Assembly: GCF_001189535.1 (NCBI RefSeq)
Contig: NZ_CP012070.1
Span: 1,364,001 to 1,428,000, forward strand
Reading direction: 5' to 3'
Length of the DNA: 64,000 bases
DNA from: Arsenicicoccus sp. oral taxon 190
Lineage (GTDB): Bacteria > Actinomycetota > Actinomycetes > Actinomycetales > Dermatophilaceae
A model generated the notes under the pieces. It had not been told where the DNA came from and ran no database searches. It saw only the letters and a list, made by a program, of their open reading frames with translations. Below, piece by piece: positions 8,578 to 17,738 of this stretch. Both the position numbers and the translations under genes were made by a program. Numbering within the stretch: the first letter of the stretch is position 1; every line of letters begins with the position of its first letter.

Positions 8578-9306
8578 GTGACCGACCTCCCCACGCCCGC
8601 GACCTGCCGCCCCACCGTGATCGGCGTCGCCCGCATCGCCCCGATGGAGCGCGCCCCGCTGCTCGTGCTGATCTCCCGCGCCGGCGAGCAGCTCCGCGGC
8701 GTCGACCTGCGCCTCTCCACCCCGCACGCGCTGGCCGGCCACCTCGACGCGGCCTCCGGCGCCCCCACCGTGGTCGTGCCCCTCTCGCTCACCCCCCAGC
8801 GCCGGCTCCTGCAGGAGATCCAGGTCGAGCTCGCCCGGTCCCGCAGCGGCGCGATCGTCGCGAACGCCCTGGGGACGGACGGGACGATCGCCAAGGCCCT
8901 CGGACGGCGCCTGCTCGACCAAGGCTTCGACTCGCCGGAGGACGTGTGCCTGGTGGTCGCGCCGTTCGGCTGGGAGTCGGAGGTGGAGGTCTCGCTCTCG
9001 TGGGCCGGTATGGCGATCCAGGAGCAGACCCCCGCCCGCATCATCCCCTGCCGAGCGGACCGCCTGGAGGAGCAGGTCCGTCATCACCGGTCCCGCACGC
9101 GGGGTCACGTCGTGGTGGTGCCGTGGGAGCTGGTGGCCGGGGCGTTCACCGTGCGGCTGCGCGAGACCGTGCAGCACCTGCCCGTGCCCGTCCTCGACCC
9201 GGTCGGGCCGACGCGCGAGGTGGCGGCCCGACTGGCGGCGGCGTACCGGCATACGCTCGGACGCGGTCGCCACCAACCCTGGACCACCATGGCCGCCACG
9301 GCCTGA
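8578..9306 (+). CDS. CbiX/SirB-like chelatase-family protein
   Basis: A 242-residue protein with the two-half alternating layout of small class-II chelatases (CbiX/SirB, sirohydrochlorin cobalt- or ferrochelatase): a strand followed by a 'predicted good luck' helix, VVVPLSLTPQRRLLQEI near residue 64, and in the second half HVVVVPWELVAGAF near 180 and PVLDPVGPT near 205. The usual first metal-ligand motif (A-H-G-S) is not visible; the corresponding place reads LVLISRAGEQ, so it may be a non-catalytic or divergent member. The GTG start is 9 bases after a -10-like TAGCGT, so it is possibly leaderless. Assignment is tentative. Confidence 0.5.
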   Translation: MTDLPTPATCRPTVIGVARIAPMERAPLLVLISRAGEQLRGVDLRLSTPHALAGHLDAASGAPTVVVPLSLTPQRRLLQEIQVELARSRSGAIVANALGTDGTIAKALGRRLLDQGFDSPEDVCLVVAPFGWESEVEVSLSWAGMAIQEQTPARIIPCRADRLEEQVRHHRSRTRGHVVVVPWELVAGAFTVRLRETVQHLPVPVLDPVGPTREVAARLAAAYRHTLGRGRHQPWTTMAATA

Positions 9307-9328
9307 GCGCAGGCGTGGGCCCGCGGAG

Positions 9329-9352
9329 GGCCCGGTCTCGCTCGCCCGGGCC
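9329..9352. terminator. possible terminator hairpin
   Basis: GGCCCGG (9329-9335) pairs with CCGGGCC (9346-9352) across a 10-base loop, between two convergent genes. There is no U-tract. Low confidence. Confidence 0.35.
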
Positions 9353-9366
9353 GCCCGCACCAGCGG

Positions 9367-10872
9367 TCAGGAGGTGGGGAGCTCCCGCTTGAGGATCTTG
9401 CCCGTCGCGCCCTTGGGCAGCGCGTCCACGAACGCGATGTGGCGCGGGTACTTGTAGGCGGCGAGGCGCGCCTTGCAGAACTCGCGCAGATCGTCCGCGG
9501 TGGCGTCGTCGCCGGCCAGGCCGGACTCGGGCCGCAGGGCGACGAACGCGGTGACCTCCTCGCCGTAGTGCTCGTGCGGCTGGCCGACGACGGCGGCCTC
9601 GAGGACGGCCGGGTGCTCGTAGAGCACCTCCTCGACCTCGCGCGGATAGACGTTGTAGCCGCCGCGGATGATCATGTCCTTGGCGCGGTCGACGATGTAG
9701 TAGTAGCCGTCGCTGTCCCGCCGCCCAAGGTCCCCGGAGCGGAACCAGCCGTCCTGGATGGCCTCGGCCGTGGCGTCGGGCCGACCCCAGTAGCCGCGCA
9801 TGATGTTGGCGCCCTTGATGACGATCTCGCCGATCTCGCCCTCGGGCACCGGCTCGCCCTCGGTGGTGCGCAGGTCCATCTCGACGCCCTCGATCGGGGT
9901 GCCGATCGAGCCCGGCTTGCGCACCCGCTCCGGGTGGTTGAAGGACGCGACGGGTGACGTCTCGGACAGTCCGTAGCCCTCGAGGATCATCGCGTCGAAG
10001 GTCTCCTCGAACGCCCGCAGCACCTCGACGGGCAGGGACGCGCCCCCGGAGATGCAGGTGCGCAGCGAGGACAGGTCGGGGATCTCGCCACCGGCGGCCG
10101 TGACGGCCCGCGCGGCCTGCAGCATGGCGGCATACATCGTCGGCACCCCCTCAAAGATCGTGGCACGGTCGCGCTGGATGACCTCGAGCGCCTTGTCGGG
10201 CGCGAACCGCGGGATCAGGCTGAGGGTCGCGCCGGCCAGGACCGCGGTGTTCATGGCGCAGGTCATGCCAAAGACGTGGAACAGCGGCAGGCACCCCACG
10301 ACCGTGTCCTCGGGGGTGAGGCGCAGGAGGGTGCGGCCGCAGACCTCGGCGTTGCTGCGCAGGTTGCGGTGCCGCAGCTCGGCACCCTTGGGGCGTCCGG
10401 TGGTGCCGGAGGTGTAGAGGATGACCGCGGTGTCCTCGTCGTCCCGCTCGACCGCCTCGGTGACGGGCTCGGCCGCCGCGAGCAGGCCGGGCAGGTCGGT
10501 GACGGGCACGAAGGTCGCTCCCGCCTCCCCGGCTCCCTCGGCGGCGTCGGGCGTCGCGGCGATGATCAGGCGGGCACCGGAGTCCTGCAGGTAGTAGGCC
10601 ACCTCGCGGGGCTTGAAGAGCGGGTTCATCGGCACGACGACCCCGCCGGCGCGCAGGATGCCGCAGTAGGCGACCACGAACGCCGTGATGTTGGGCAGGC
10701 TCAGCACGACAGGGTCGCCGGGACCGACGCCCTGGCTGCGCAACCACCCCGCCGCGAGCGCCACGCGCTGGTCGAGCTCGGCATAGGTGAGCTGCTCCTC
10801 GTCCTGCCGGACGGCGATCCGGTCCCCGTGCCGGGACGCGGTGTCGGTGAGGATCTGGGCGAGGTTGGCCAT
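9367..10872 (-). CDS. long-chain fatty-acid--CoA ligase family (AMP-forming)
   Basis: A 501-residue ANL-superfamily adenylating enzyme. The phosphate-binding loop ILYTSGTTGRPKG, the A5-type EGYGLSET, the hinge region GDLGRRDSDGYYYIVDR and the C-terminal catalytic lysine motif PKGATGKILKREL are all present. It activates a carboxylic acid, probably a fatty acid, to the acyl-adenylate and then acyl-CoA. The start at 10872 (MANLAQILTD) is typical for the family, although the frame is open well beyond. It is divergent from the saccharopine-dehydrogenase-like gene, which may act on lipids as well. Confidence 0.88.
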   Translation of the reverse strand: MANLAQILTDTASRHGDRIAVRQDEEQLTYAELDQRVALAAGWLRSQGVGPGDPVVLSLPNITAFVVAYCGILRAGGVVVPMNPLFKPREVAYYLQDSGARLIIAATPDAAEGAGEAGATFVPVTDLPGLLAAAEPVTEAVERDDEDTAVILYTSGTTGRPKGAELRHRNLRSNAEVCGRTLLRLTPEDTVVGCLPLFHVFGMTCAMNTAVLAGATLSLIPRFAPDKALEVIQRDRATIFEGVPTMYAAMLQAARAVTAAGGEIPDLSSLRTCISGGASLPVEVLRAFEETFDAMILEGYGLSETSPVASFNHPERVRKPGSIGTPIEGVEMDLRTTEGEPVPEGEIGEIVIKGANIMRGYWGRPDATAEAIQDGWFRSGDLGRRDSDGYYYIVDRAKDMIIRGGYNVYPREVEEVLYEHPAVLEAAVVGQPHEHYGEEVTAFVALRPESGLAGDDATADDLREFCKARLAAYKYPRHIAFVDALPKGATGKILKRELPTS

Positions 10873-11058
10873 CGGATGCTCCTGGCGTCGTTGCACGGGG
10901 CGTGGTCCCCCCCGTGGTCGAGGGTTACCAGAGCGTAGGCGGCGGGGCGTGCGGCGTCCATAGACCGTCCGAGGTCCGGGCGGGATGGTTGTCCCGGTCC
11001 GGCGGGCGTGGTGGGATCGGTCGACATCCTGCCGTCGTCGTCGTGCGAGAGGTTTGCC

Positions 11059-12318
11059 ATGACCAGCCCGAGGCACCCCACCACCCCCAGCGCGGATCGC
11101 GAGCTGGACATCGTCGTCTACGGAGCGACGGGGTATGTCGGGGGCCTGATCGCGGGCCACCTCGCCCGTCACGCGCCGGACGGCGTGCGGATCGCCCTGG
11201 CAGGACGCTCGGTCGGGCGTCTCGAGTCGGTGCGGGCGGGGCTGCCGGCCCGGGCCGCGGACTGGCCGCTCGTGGTGGCCGACTCGGACGACGCGGGGTC
11301 CCTGGCCACCATGGCGGTGCGGACCCGTGTGGTGCTGTCCACCGTCGGGCCCTATGCCCGTCACGGCCTGCCGCTGGTCGGTGTGTGCGCCGAGCTGGGC
11401 ACGGATTACGTCGACCTCACGGGCGAGACCCTCTTCGTCCGCGAGTCGATCGACCGCTTCGAGGAGGCGGCGCGGGAGTCGGGGGCGCGGATCGTGCACT
11501 CGTGCGGCTTCGACTCCGTGCCGTCCGACCTCGGGGTGCTGCTCACCGCGGACCAGGCCCACGAGGACGGCGAGGGGACGCTGCTCGAGACGACCCTGCA
11601 CGTGCGTCGGATGAAGGGCGGCTTCAGCGGCGGGACCCTGGACTCGATGCGCGTGCAGGTCGACACGGTGCGGGGCGACCGGTCACGGGTCCGCACCGCG
11701 ATCGACCCCTATGCCCTCAGCCCCGACCGCGAGGCCGAGCCCGAGCCGGTCGGCCGGATCGGTCAGGTGTGGCTGGAGCGCAGCGCGGACACCGGGTCCT
11801 GGGCGGCGCCGTTCTTCATGGGCACGTTCAACGCCCAGGTCGTGCGGCGCAGCAACGCCCTCGCGGGGTGGGCCTACGGCCGGGGGATGCGCTATCGGGA
11901 GGTCGTGGACACCGGGCGCAAGGGTGCCGCGCCGCTCAAGGCCATGGCGATGGCCGCCGTCATGCCGGCGCTGGTGACGGGATTCTCGACGCCTGGGCTG
12001 CGGCAGGTGGTGGACCGCGTGCTGCCCTCGCCGGGCGAGGGACCGAGTGAGAAGTCCCGCGCGGCGGGAGAGTTCGCCATGGAGGTGCACGCCACCACCA
12101 CGACGGGCGCGCGCTACGTCACCACGGTGTCGGCAACGTTCGACCCGGGCTACGACGGCACCGCCGTGATGATCGGCGAGGCCGCGCTGGCGCTGGTCCT
12201 GGACGGGCCACGCCTGCCCGGCACCGCCGGCATGCTCACGCCGGCCACGGGGCTGGGCGAGGTCTATGCCGCGCGCCTCGTCGACCAGGGCTTCACGATC
12301 GGGACGCGCCGCACCTGA
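11059..12318 (+). CDS. saccharopine dehydrogenase NADP-binding domain protein (trans-acting enoyl-reductase-like)
   Basis: A 419-residue protein with an N-terminal Rossmann fold (DIVVYGATGYVGGLIAGHLA, near residues 17-36), then RIALAGRS and ARIVHSCGFDSVPSD, the conserved block of the family that includes the mycobacterial trans-acting enoyl reductase. In mycobacteria that protein reduces polyketide-derived lipids. Here the substrate is unknown. The ATG at 11059 is chosen over the in-frame upstream codon because GAGAGG lies 6-11 bases before it. It is divergent from the acyl-CoA ligase gene, giving a possible lipid-metabolism pairing (inference). Confidence 0.75.
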   Translation: MTSPRHPTTPSADRELDIVVYGATGYVGGLIAGHLARHAPDGVRIALAGRSVGRLESVRAGLPARAADWPLVVADSDDAGSLATMAVRTRVVLSTVGPYARHGLPLVGVCAELGTDYVDLTGETLFVRESIDRFEEAARESGARIVHSCGFDSVPSDLGVLLTADQAHEDGEGTLLETTLHVRRMKGGFSGGTLDSMRVQVDTVRGDRSRVRTAIDPYALSPDREAEPEPVGRIGQVWLERSADTGSWAAPFFMGTFNAQVVRRSNALAGWAYGRGMRYREVVDTGRKGAAPLKAMAMAAVMPALVTGFSTPGLRQVVDRVLPSPGEGPSEKSRAAGEFAMEVHATTTTGARYVTTVSATFDPGYDGTAVMIGEAALALVLDGPRLPGTAGMLTPATGLGEVYAARLVDQGFTIGTRRT

Positions 12319-12381
12319 CGCCGCACCTGCGGCGACTATGCTCAGTGCTGTCCGCATCCGCGGTCAGGATTGAGGTCTGTC

Positions 12382-12786
12382 ATGGAAGGCATCCGCATCA
12401 AGGACGCCGCGGCGCTGCTCGGCGTCAGCGACGACAGCGTGCGGCGGTGGGTCGACCAGGGACGGCTCGCCGCGGTCAAGGACGCGTCGGGGCGTCTCGT
12501 CGTCGACGGGCCCGACCTGGCTCGTCTGGCGCGCGAGCAGGCGGCCGCGCTGCCCGACGTGCTGGGGGTCGGCTCCTCGGCCCGCAACCGTCTCGTCGGG
12601 CTGGTGACGGAGGTCGTGGCGGACGGCGTCATGGCGGAGGTGTCCGTGCAGTGCGGCCCGTTCACGATGGTGTCCCTGATGAGCCGCCGGTCGGCCGAGA
12701 CGCTCGGTCTCGAGCCCGGTCGCGTGGCGGTGGCCGTCGTCAAGGCGACCACCGTGATCGTCGAGACCCCGGCAGGGCAGTCATGA
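12382..12786 (+). CDS. helix-turn-helix / TOBE molybdenum-pterin-binding regulator
   Basis: A 134-residue protein with a MerR/excisionase-like DNA-binding helix-turn-helix (IRIKDAAALLGVSDDSVRRW, residues ~4-23) fused to one Mop/TOBE domain (SARNRLVGLVTEVVADGVMAEV onward, ~65-131) that binds molybdate in this family. It is thus the likely molybdate-responsive regulator of the operon it starts; its stop overlaps the modA start (ATGA). A -10-like TATGCT about 50 bases upstream suggests a leadered message. The usual ModE has a larger winged-helix domain, so this is the short actinobacterial type. Confidence 0.85.
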   Translation: MEGIRIKDAAALLGVSDDSVRRWVDQGRLAAVKDASGRLVVDGPDLARLAREQAAALPDVLGVGSSARNRLVGLVTEVVADGVMAEVSVQCGPFTMVSLMSRRSAETLGLEPGRVAVAVVKATTVIVETPAGQS

Positions 12787-13631
12787 CCGGCCGTATGCCG
12801 ACCGCCCGGCGCACTCGGGGGATCCGCACCGCGCTGGGCGCCGCCACGCTGCTGCTCGCGTCGGCCTGCGGCGGCACGTCGCCCGGTGGGGCCGACCCGT
12901 CCGGCAGTGCCGTGCCGGGCAGTTCCTCTCCCGGTGGCGCCGAGACCGGCTCCGGCGCAGCGCGTACGCTCACCGTCTTCGCCGCCGCCAGCCTGCGGCA
13001 GACCTTCACCCGGCTCGGTGCGGACTACGAGAGGGCCCACCCGGGCGTGACCGTCACCTTCAGCTTCGCCGGGTCCAGCGACCTCGTGGCCCAGCTCGAG
13101 CAGGGCGCGCCGGCCGACGTGCTCGCCACCGCGGACGAGCGCACCATGACCAAGGCCCGCGGGGCCCGCCTGCTCGGCGCCGAGCCGCGCGCCTTCGCCA
13201 CCAACACCCTGACCATCGTCACCCCGCCCGACAACCCCCGGCGGATCACCCGCCTCGCCGACCTCGCGCGGGACGGGGTGGCCGTCGTGGTGTGCGCCCC
13301 TCCCGTGCCGTGCGGCGCAGCGACCGAGCGCGTCGAGCGGTCCGCGGGCGTCACGCTCAAGCCCGTCAGCGAGGAGCAGTCGGTGACCGATGTCCTCGGC
13401 AAGGTGCGGGCTGGCCAGGCGGACGCCGGTCTCGTCTACACCACCGACGCCCGTGCGGCGGGCTCAGCGGTGGACGTCATACCGCTCCCCGAGGCCTCCG
13501 CCGCCGTCAACACCTATCCGATCGCCGTCACCGCGACGGCGGGCGGCGCCGATGCCCAGGCCTTCGTGGACCTCGTCACCGGGCCGCAGGGCCGGGCCGT
13601 CCTGGCCCAGGCCGGATTCCAGCAGCCGTGA
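12783..13631 (+). CDS. modA: molybdate ABC transporter substrate-binding lipoprotein ModA
   Basis: A 282-residue lipoprotein with Arg-rich start, hydrophobic core and lipobox LLASAC near residue 31, followed by a Gly/Ser/Pro linker. The ModA signature TVFAAASLRQTF begins the mature domain near residue 61, with FSFAGSSDLVAQLEQGAPADV after it; these serines bind the oxyanion. It captures molybdate or tungstate outside the membrane for ModBC. Start and stop overlap both neighbours (ATGA, GTGA), so it is tightly coupled in the mod operon. Confidence 0.93.
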   Translation: MTGRMPTARRTRGIRTALGAATLLLASACGGTSPGGADPSGSAVPGSSSPGGAETGSGAARTLTVFAAASLRQTFTRLGADYERAHPGVTVTFSFAGSSDLVAQLEQGAPADVLATADERTMTKARGARLLGAEPRAFATNTLTIVTPPDNPRRITRLADLARDGVAVVVCAPPVPCGAATERVERSAGVTLKPVSEEQSVTDVLGKVRAGQADAGLVYTTDARAAGSAVDVIPLPEASAAVNTYPIAVTATAGGADAQAFVDLVTGPQGRAVLAQAGFQQP

Positions 13632-14443
13632 GCCACAAGGGTGCTCACGTCGTCGCCGGACGGCTGCCGGGGTGGGCCTGGCTGCCGGCGCTGGCGGGCG
13701 CGGCCTTCGTCCTGCTGCCGCTGGTCGCGATGGTCGCTCAGGTCGAGTGGGGCCGCTTCGGCGAGCTGGTGACCAGCGAGTCCTCGGTCGCCGCGCTGGG
13801 GCTGAGCCTGCGCACCGCGCTCGCCAGCACCGCGCTCTGCCTGGTGCTCGGGGTGCCGCTCGCGCTCGCCCTCGCCCGCACGCGGCTGCCCGGGCTCGGG
13901 GTCCTGCGTGCCCTCGTCCTGCTGCCGCTCGTGCTGCCGCCGGTGGTGAGCGGGCTTGCCCTGCTGCTGACCCTCGGGCGACGCGGACTGATCGGTCAGC
14001 ACCTCGAGCTGCTCGGCGTGCGCGTGGGATTCACGACGACGGCGGTGGTCCTCGCGCAGGCCTTCGTGGCTCTGCCCTTCCTCGTCGTCGCCCTGGAGGG
14101 GGCGCTGCGGACGGCGGGGGAGCGCTACGAGGCCGTGGCGGCGACGCTGGGGGCCGCGCCGACGACGGTGCTGCGGCGCGTGACCCTCCCGCTCGTCCTG
14201 CCGGGGCTGCTGTCCGGGACGGTGCTGTGCTTCGCGCGCTCCCTGGGCGAGTTCGGGGCGACCCTGACCTTCGCCGGGTCCCTGCAGGGCGTGACGCGCA
14301 CCCTCCCGCTCGAGGTCTACCTGCAGCGCGAGACGGATCCGGCTGCGGCCGTGGCGCTCTCGCTGGTGCTGGTCGTGGTCGCCGGCGTCGTCGTCGCGCT
14401 GGTGCACCGCCCCGCGGGAGGCCCCGTCGGAGGCCGCGCGTGA
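13628..14443 (+). CDS. modB: molybdate ABC transporter permease ModB
   Basis: A 271-residue permease with about six hydrophobic helices. The EAA-loop region YEAVAATLGAAPTTVLRRVTLPL (about residues 166-188), which contacts the ATPase, and the conserved SLGEFGATLTFAG are typical of ModB/CysTW permeases. It forms the membrane channel for molybdate import together with ModA and ModC. GTG start overlaps the modA stop, and its own stop overlaps modC. Confidence 0.93.
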   Translation: MSHKGAHVVAGRLPGWAWLPALAGAAFVLLPLVAMVAQVEWGRFGELVTSESSVAALGLSLRTALASTALCLVLGVPLALALARTRLPGLGVLRALVLLPLVLPPVVSGLALLLTLGRRGLIGQHLELLGVRVGFTTTAVVLAQAFVALPFLVVALEGALRTAGERYEAVAATLGAAPTTVLRRVTLPLVLPGLLSGTVLCFARSLGEFGATLTFAGSLQGVTRTLPLEVYLQRETDPAAAVALSLVLVVVAGVVVALVHRPAGGPVGGRA

Positions 14444-15507
14444 CGGCCCTGCAGGTTCGCGTGGAGATCCCCGAGCGGGGCGTTGCCGTCGACGAGACCT
14501 TCGACGGCGCAGGGGTCTCCGCGCTCGTCGGGCCCAACGGCGCCGGCAAGTCCACGGTCCTCGCCGCCGTCGCCGGGCTCCTGCGCCCGCGCCGTTGCCG
14601 CGTCGTCCTGGGTGACCGCGTCCTCGTCGACACCGACGCCGGCACCTGGCTGCCACCCCACCGACGCCGCGTCGCGCTGCTCGGCCAGGACCCGCTCGCC
14701 TTCCCCCACCTGGACGTGCGGGGCAACGTAGCCTTCGGACCCCGCGCCCAGGGGGTCCCGCGCCGCGAGGCGGGGGCGCGCGCGGACGCGTGGCTCGAAC
14801 GTCTCGACATCGCCCACCTGGCCGGGCGGCGCGGCTCCGAGCTGTCCGGCGGCCAGGCGCAGCGCGTCGCCCTCGCCCGCGCGCTGGCCTGCCGGCCCGA
14901 CCTGCTCCTGCTCGACGAACCCCTGTCCGCCCTCGACGTCGAGGTCGCCGCCGACGTGCGTCAGGTGCTGCGAGACCTGCTGCACGGCAGCGACACCCGC
15001 GTCCTGCTCGTCACGCACGACCTGCTTGACGTCGTGTCCCTCGCCCACGACGTCGCCGTCGTCGAGGGCGGCCGGGTCACCGAGCGCGGCCCCGCCGTCA
15101 CGCTGCTCGACGCCCCCCGCAGCGCGTTCGCCGCGCGGTTCGTCGGACGCAACCTCCTGCGCGGCACCGTCATCGCTCCTGGCCAGGTGCGACTGCCCGA
15201 CGGTCTGGTCGTGCACGGCCGCGGCGACCTGCCCGTCGGCAGCGAGGCGGTGGCCCTCTGCGATCCCGCCGACATCGCCGTGCACGTCGGACCCGTGACC
15301 GGCAGCCCGCGGACCGTCATACCGGCCGTCGTCACCGACCTGGCCACCCACGCAGGTGCCGTCCGCCTCTGGGCCTGCACCCCCTCCGGGGTCCGCGTCG
15401 GGGCGGACGTCACCCCCCTCGCCTGCGCCGAGCTCGGGCTGCGCGCCGGCACCGCCGTCACCCTCGCCGTCAAGGCCCAGGGCGTGCGCATCCTGCCCGC
15501 CCCCTGA
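14440..15507 (+). CDS. modC: molybdate ABC transporter ATP-binding protein ModC
   Basis: A 355-residue ATPase: Walker A GPNGAGKST near residue 31, signature LSGGQAQRVALARAL near 134, Walker B LLLLDEPLSALD near 155, H-loop VTHD near 188. The C-terminal ~70 residues form a TOBE/Mop-like domain, as in ModC, which can sense molybdate. It is the last gene of the HTH-TOBE/modABC operon, with overlapping GTGA start. The hydrophilic protein works on the inner face of the membrane. Confidence 0.93.
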   Translation: MTALQVRVEIPERGVAVDETFDGAGVSALVGPNGAGKSTVLAAVAGLLRPRRCRVVLGDRVLVDTDAGTWLPPHRRRVALLGQDPLAFPHLDVRGNVAFGPRAQGVPRREAGARADAWLERLDIAHLAGRRGSELSGGQAQRVALARALACRPDLLLLDEPLSALDVEVAADVRQVLRDLLHGSDTRVLLVTHDLLDVVSLAHDVAVVEGGRVTERGPAVTLLDAPRSAFAARFVGRNLLRGTVIAPGQVRLPDGLVVHGRGDLPVGSEAVALCDPADIAVHVGPVTGSPRTVIPAVVTDLATHAGAVRLWACTPSGVRVGADVTPLACAELGLRAGTAVTLAVKAQGVRILPAP

Positions 15508-15601
15508 GGGTCGGACGGGGTCGGATCAGGGACGACCCTCATGGCGGCGCCCACCGAGGTCTACCAGGCTGGTGCCACACCCACTACCGAGGAGGACCCA
15601 C

Positions 15602-15808
15602 GTGGAATCGATCTACGCCACCATGCGCCGCAACGGCCTCACCCGCCCCCGCAGCGGACGCGTCGCCATGGGCGTGTGCGCCGGCATCGGGCGCAAGCTG
15701 GGCATCGACGCCAACATCGTGCGCCTCGTCTTCATCGCGTCGCTGATCATCCCCGGGTCGCAGGTGCTGATCTACCTCGCCCTGATGATCCTGATGCCCG
15801 AGGACTGA
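15602..15808 (+). CDS. small PspC-domain membrane protein
   Basis: A 68-residue protein made of one PspC domain: RSGRVAMGVCAGIGRKLGID, then NIVRLVFIASLIIPG and one transmembrane helix ending in LMPED. PspC proteins respond to envelope stress or bind partner anti-toxins at the membrane. The GTG at 15602 follows a strong GAGGAGGA ribosome site. It stands alone after modC. Confidence 0.85.
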   Translation: MESIYATMRRNGLTRPRSGRVAMGVCAGIGRKLGIDANIVRLVFIASLIIPGSQVLIYLALMILMPED

Positions 15809-15833
15809 TCCTCGCCCCACACCACCGCCGAGT

Positions 15834-15874
15834 GGTCACTTCCGTACGACCGAGGGGGACGCACGGAAGTGACC
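15834..15874. repeat. perfect 12-bp intergenic inverted repeat
   Basis: GGTCACTTCCGT (15834-15845) and ACGGAAGTGACC (15863-15874) are exact inverted copies around a 17-base loop. It lies between the pspC-like gene and the next gene. It may work as a transcription terminator of the pspC-like gene or be a dispersed palindrome; no U-tract is seen. Confidence 0.7.
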
Positions 15875-15912
15875 GGTCGGCGAGGTGAGGGCCGGTCTGC
15901 CAGGCTGGATGC

Positions 15913-16935
15913 ATGAGCCTGATCGAGACCCTCGACCTCCCGCTCGTCGGCGCTCCCATGGCGGGTGGCCCCTCGACCCCCGCACTCGTCGCGGCCTGCT
16001 GCGCGGCAGGCGGCACGGGCCTCCTCGCCGCCGGCTACAAGACTCCGGCGCAGGTCGCCGAGCAGATCGCCGAGACCCACGACCTCGTGGGCGACCGACA
16101 GTTCGGGGTCAACGTCTTCGTGCCCTCGGGGTCAGTGCGGGCCCGCGGGTCGGCGGCCGTCGAGGCCTATCGCGCGACCCTGCAGGCGGATGCCGAGCGG
16201 CTGGGCGTCACCCTCCCCGAGCCGGACTGGTCCGACACTGACGCGTATGACGACAAGATCGCCCTGCTCACCCTCGCCGAACCGGTGGCGATCGTGTCGT
16301 TCACCTTCGGGCTTCCGTCGCCGGAGGTCGTGGGAGCCCTGCAGGAGGCCGGCAGCGAGGTGTGGGTCACCGTCACCAGCGAGGACGAGGCGGCCCACGC
16401 TGCCGCGCTCGGTGTGGACGTGCTCGTGGTGCAGGGCTTCGACGCAGGTGGGCACCGCTCGACGCACCGGGTCGAGGACGAGCCCAACCGTCTCGACGCG
16501 CTGGGGCTCCTGCCGGCGGTGAGCGATCTCGGCGTGACCTGCGTCGCCGCCGGCGGGGTGGCCACGGCGGGGGACGTGCGGCGGCTGCTGGGGGCGGGCG
16601 CCGTGGGCGTCCAGGTCGGCACGGCGCTGCTCCTCACGCCCGAGGCGGGCACGTCGGCGGCGCACCGGACGGGGCTGCGCCTGCCGGCAGCCTCGGCCGT
16701 GGTGACCCGGGCCTTCTCCGGGCGTCCCGCTCGGGGGCTGCGCAACGCCTTCGTCGAGGCGCACGACGGCGAGGCGCCCGCGGTGTTTCCGCAGGTCGAC
16801 CAGCTGACCAAGCCGCTGCGCGCTGCTGCTGCGGCCGGTGGCGATCCGCAGGGCGTGTCGCTGTGGGCGGGGGCCGGCTGGCAGGCCGCGCAGGAGCTGC
16901 CCGCCGCCGAGGTCATGGCGGCCCTCGCCCCCTGA
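15913..16935 (+). CDS. nitronate monooxygenase family protein
   Basis: A 340-residue flavin-binding TIM-barrel protein of the nitronate monooxygenase / 2-nitropropane dioxygenase family. Visible features are PLVGAPMAGGPSTPALVAA at the N-terminus, VVQGFDAGGHRS near residue 174 (the conserved GxDAGGH block that holds the catalytic His) and GAVGVQVGTALLLTPE (FMN-phosphate site). It would oxidise alkyl nitronates with FMN and O2. The start ATG follows a -10-like CAGGCT by 7 bases and has no clear ribosome site. Confidence 0.87.
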   Translation: MSLIETLDLPLVGAPMAGGPSTPALVAACCAAGGTGLLAAGYKTPAQVAEQIAETHDLVGDRQFGVNVFVPSGSVRARGSAAVEAYRATLQADAERLGVTLPEPDWSDTDAYDDKIALLTLAEPVAIVSFTFGLPSPEVVGALQEAGSEVWVTVTSEDEAAHAAALGVDVLVVQGFDAGGHRSTHRVEDEPNRLDALGLLPAVSDLGVTCVAAGGVATAGDVRRLLGAGAVGVQVGTALLLTPEAGTSAAHRTGLRLPAASAVVTRAFSGRPARGLRNAFVEAHDGEAPAVFPQVDQLTKPLRAAAAAGGDPQGVSLWAGAGWQAAQELPAAEVMAALAP

Positions 16936-17038
16936 CCGCTCCCTCGCCTCGCGCCCCCGGGATCGTGCGGGCGTGGGCGGTGGGTTGGGGGCTGTGGCTG
17001 GGGGCTCAGTTCGGGCCGTCTGGAGGGGCGGGGCGGTG

Positions 17039-17620
17039 TCAGCGGTCCACCCACGTGTCGGGCGCGTCCCCGTCGGCCGGCGCGTGCGCCTCCAACGCGT
17101 CCAGCAGGGCGTCCACCGTCGGGCGGGCGATCAGCAGCTCGCGGTGCGCCGGACGCAGGAACTCCTCGTCGCGCGCGTGGTCCAGGAAGGCGAGCAGCGG
17201 CTGCCAGTAGCCGTCGACGTCGAGCGCACCCACCGGCTTGCGGTGCAGCCCGAGCTGCGCCCACGTCAGGATCTCGGCGAGCTCGTCGAGCGTGCCCATC
17301 CCACCCGGCAGGGCCACGAACCCGTCCGCCAGGTCGGCCATCAGCGCCTTGCGCTCGTGCATCGAGCCCACGACGTGCAGCTCGGTCAGCCCGTCGTGGC
17401 CGACCTCGTGGTCCATGAGGTGCTGCGGGATGACGCCGACCACCTCACCGCCCGCCGCCAGGGTGGCCTCCGCGAGCACGCCCATGGTGCCCACCCGCGC
17501 CCCGCCGTACACCACGCGGGTGCCGCGCGCGGCCAGGGCGGCCCCGAGGGAGGCCACCGCGGCGACATACGACGGGGACCGGCCGGGGGAGGAGCCGTAG
17601 AAGACGCACAGGGATCTCAT
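17039..17620 (-). CDS. LOG family protein (TIGR00730 Rossmann-fold)
   Basis: A 193-residue protein of the LOG family, cytokinin-riboside 5'-monophosphate phosphoribohydrolases, usually active on AMP-like nucleotides in bacteria. It starts with the family hallmark LCVFYGSSPG and contains VYGGARVGTMG, MHERKALM and the catalytic PGGMGTLDEL near residue 104. Cytoplasmic. Transcribed convergently to the nitronate monooxygenase and divergently from dctA. Confidence 0.88.
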   Translation of the reverse strand: MRSLCVFYGSSPGRSPSYVAAVASLGAALAARGTRVVYGGARVGTMGVLAEATLAAGGEVVGVIPQHLMDHEVGHDGLTELHVVGSMHERKALMADLADGFVALPGGMGTLDELAEILTWAQLGLHRKPVGALDVDGYWQPLLAFLDHARDEEFLRPAHRELLIARPTVDALLDALEAHAPADGDAPDTWVDR

Positions 17621-17738
17621 GCCGACACTGTGCCACCGTCCATATCGGTCAGGTGACGTTCAGACTTCTGAGTCGTATGCGGTCCCGCCTGCCCGCATCC
17701 TGTTGCGCGCTGCCCAACGACGTGACAGGAACGCTGAC

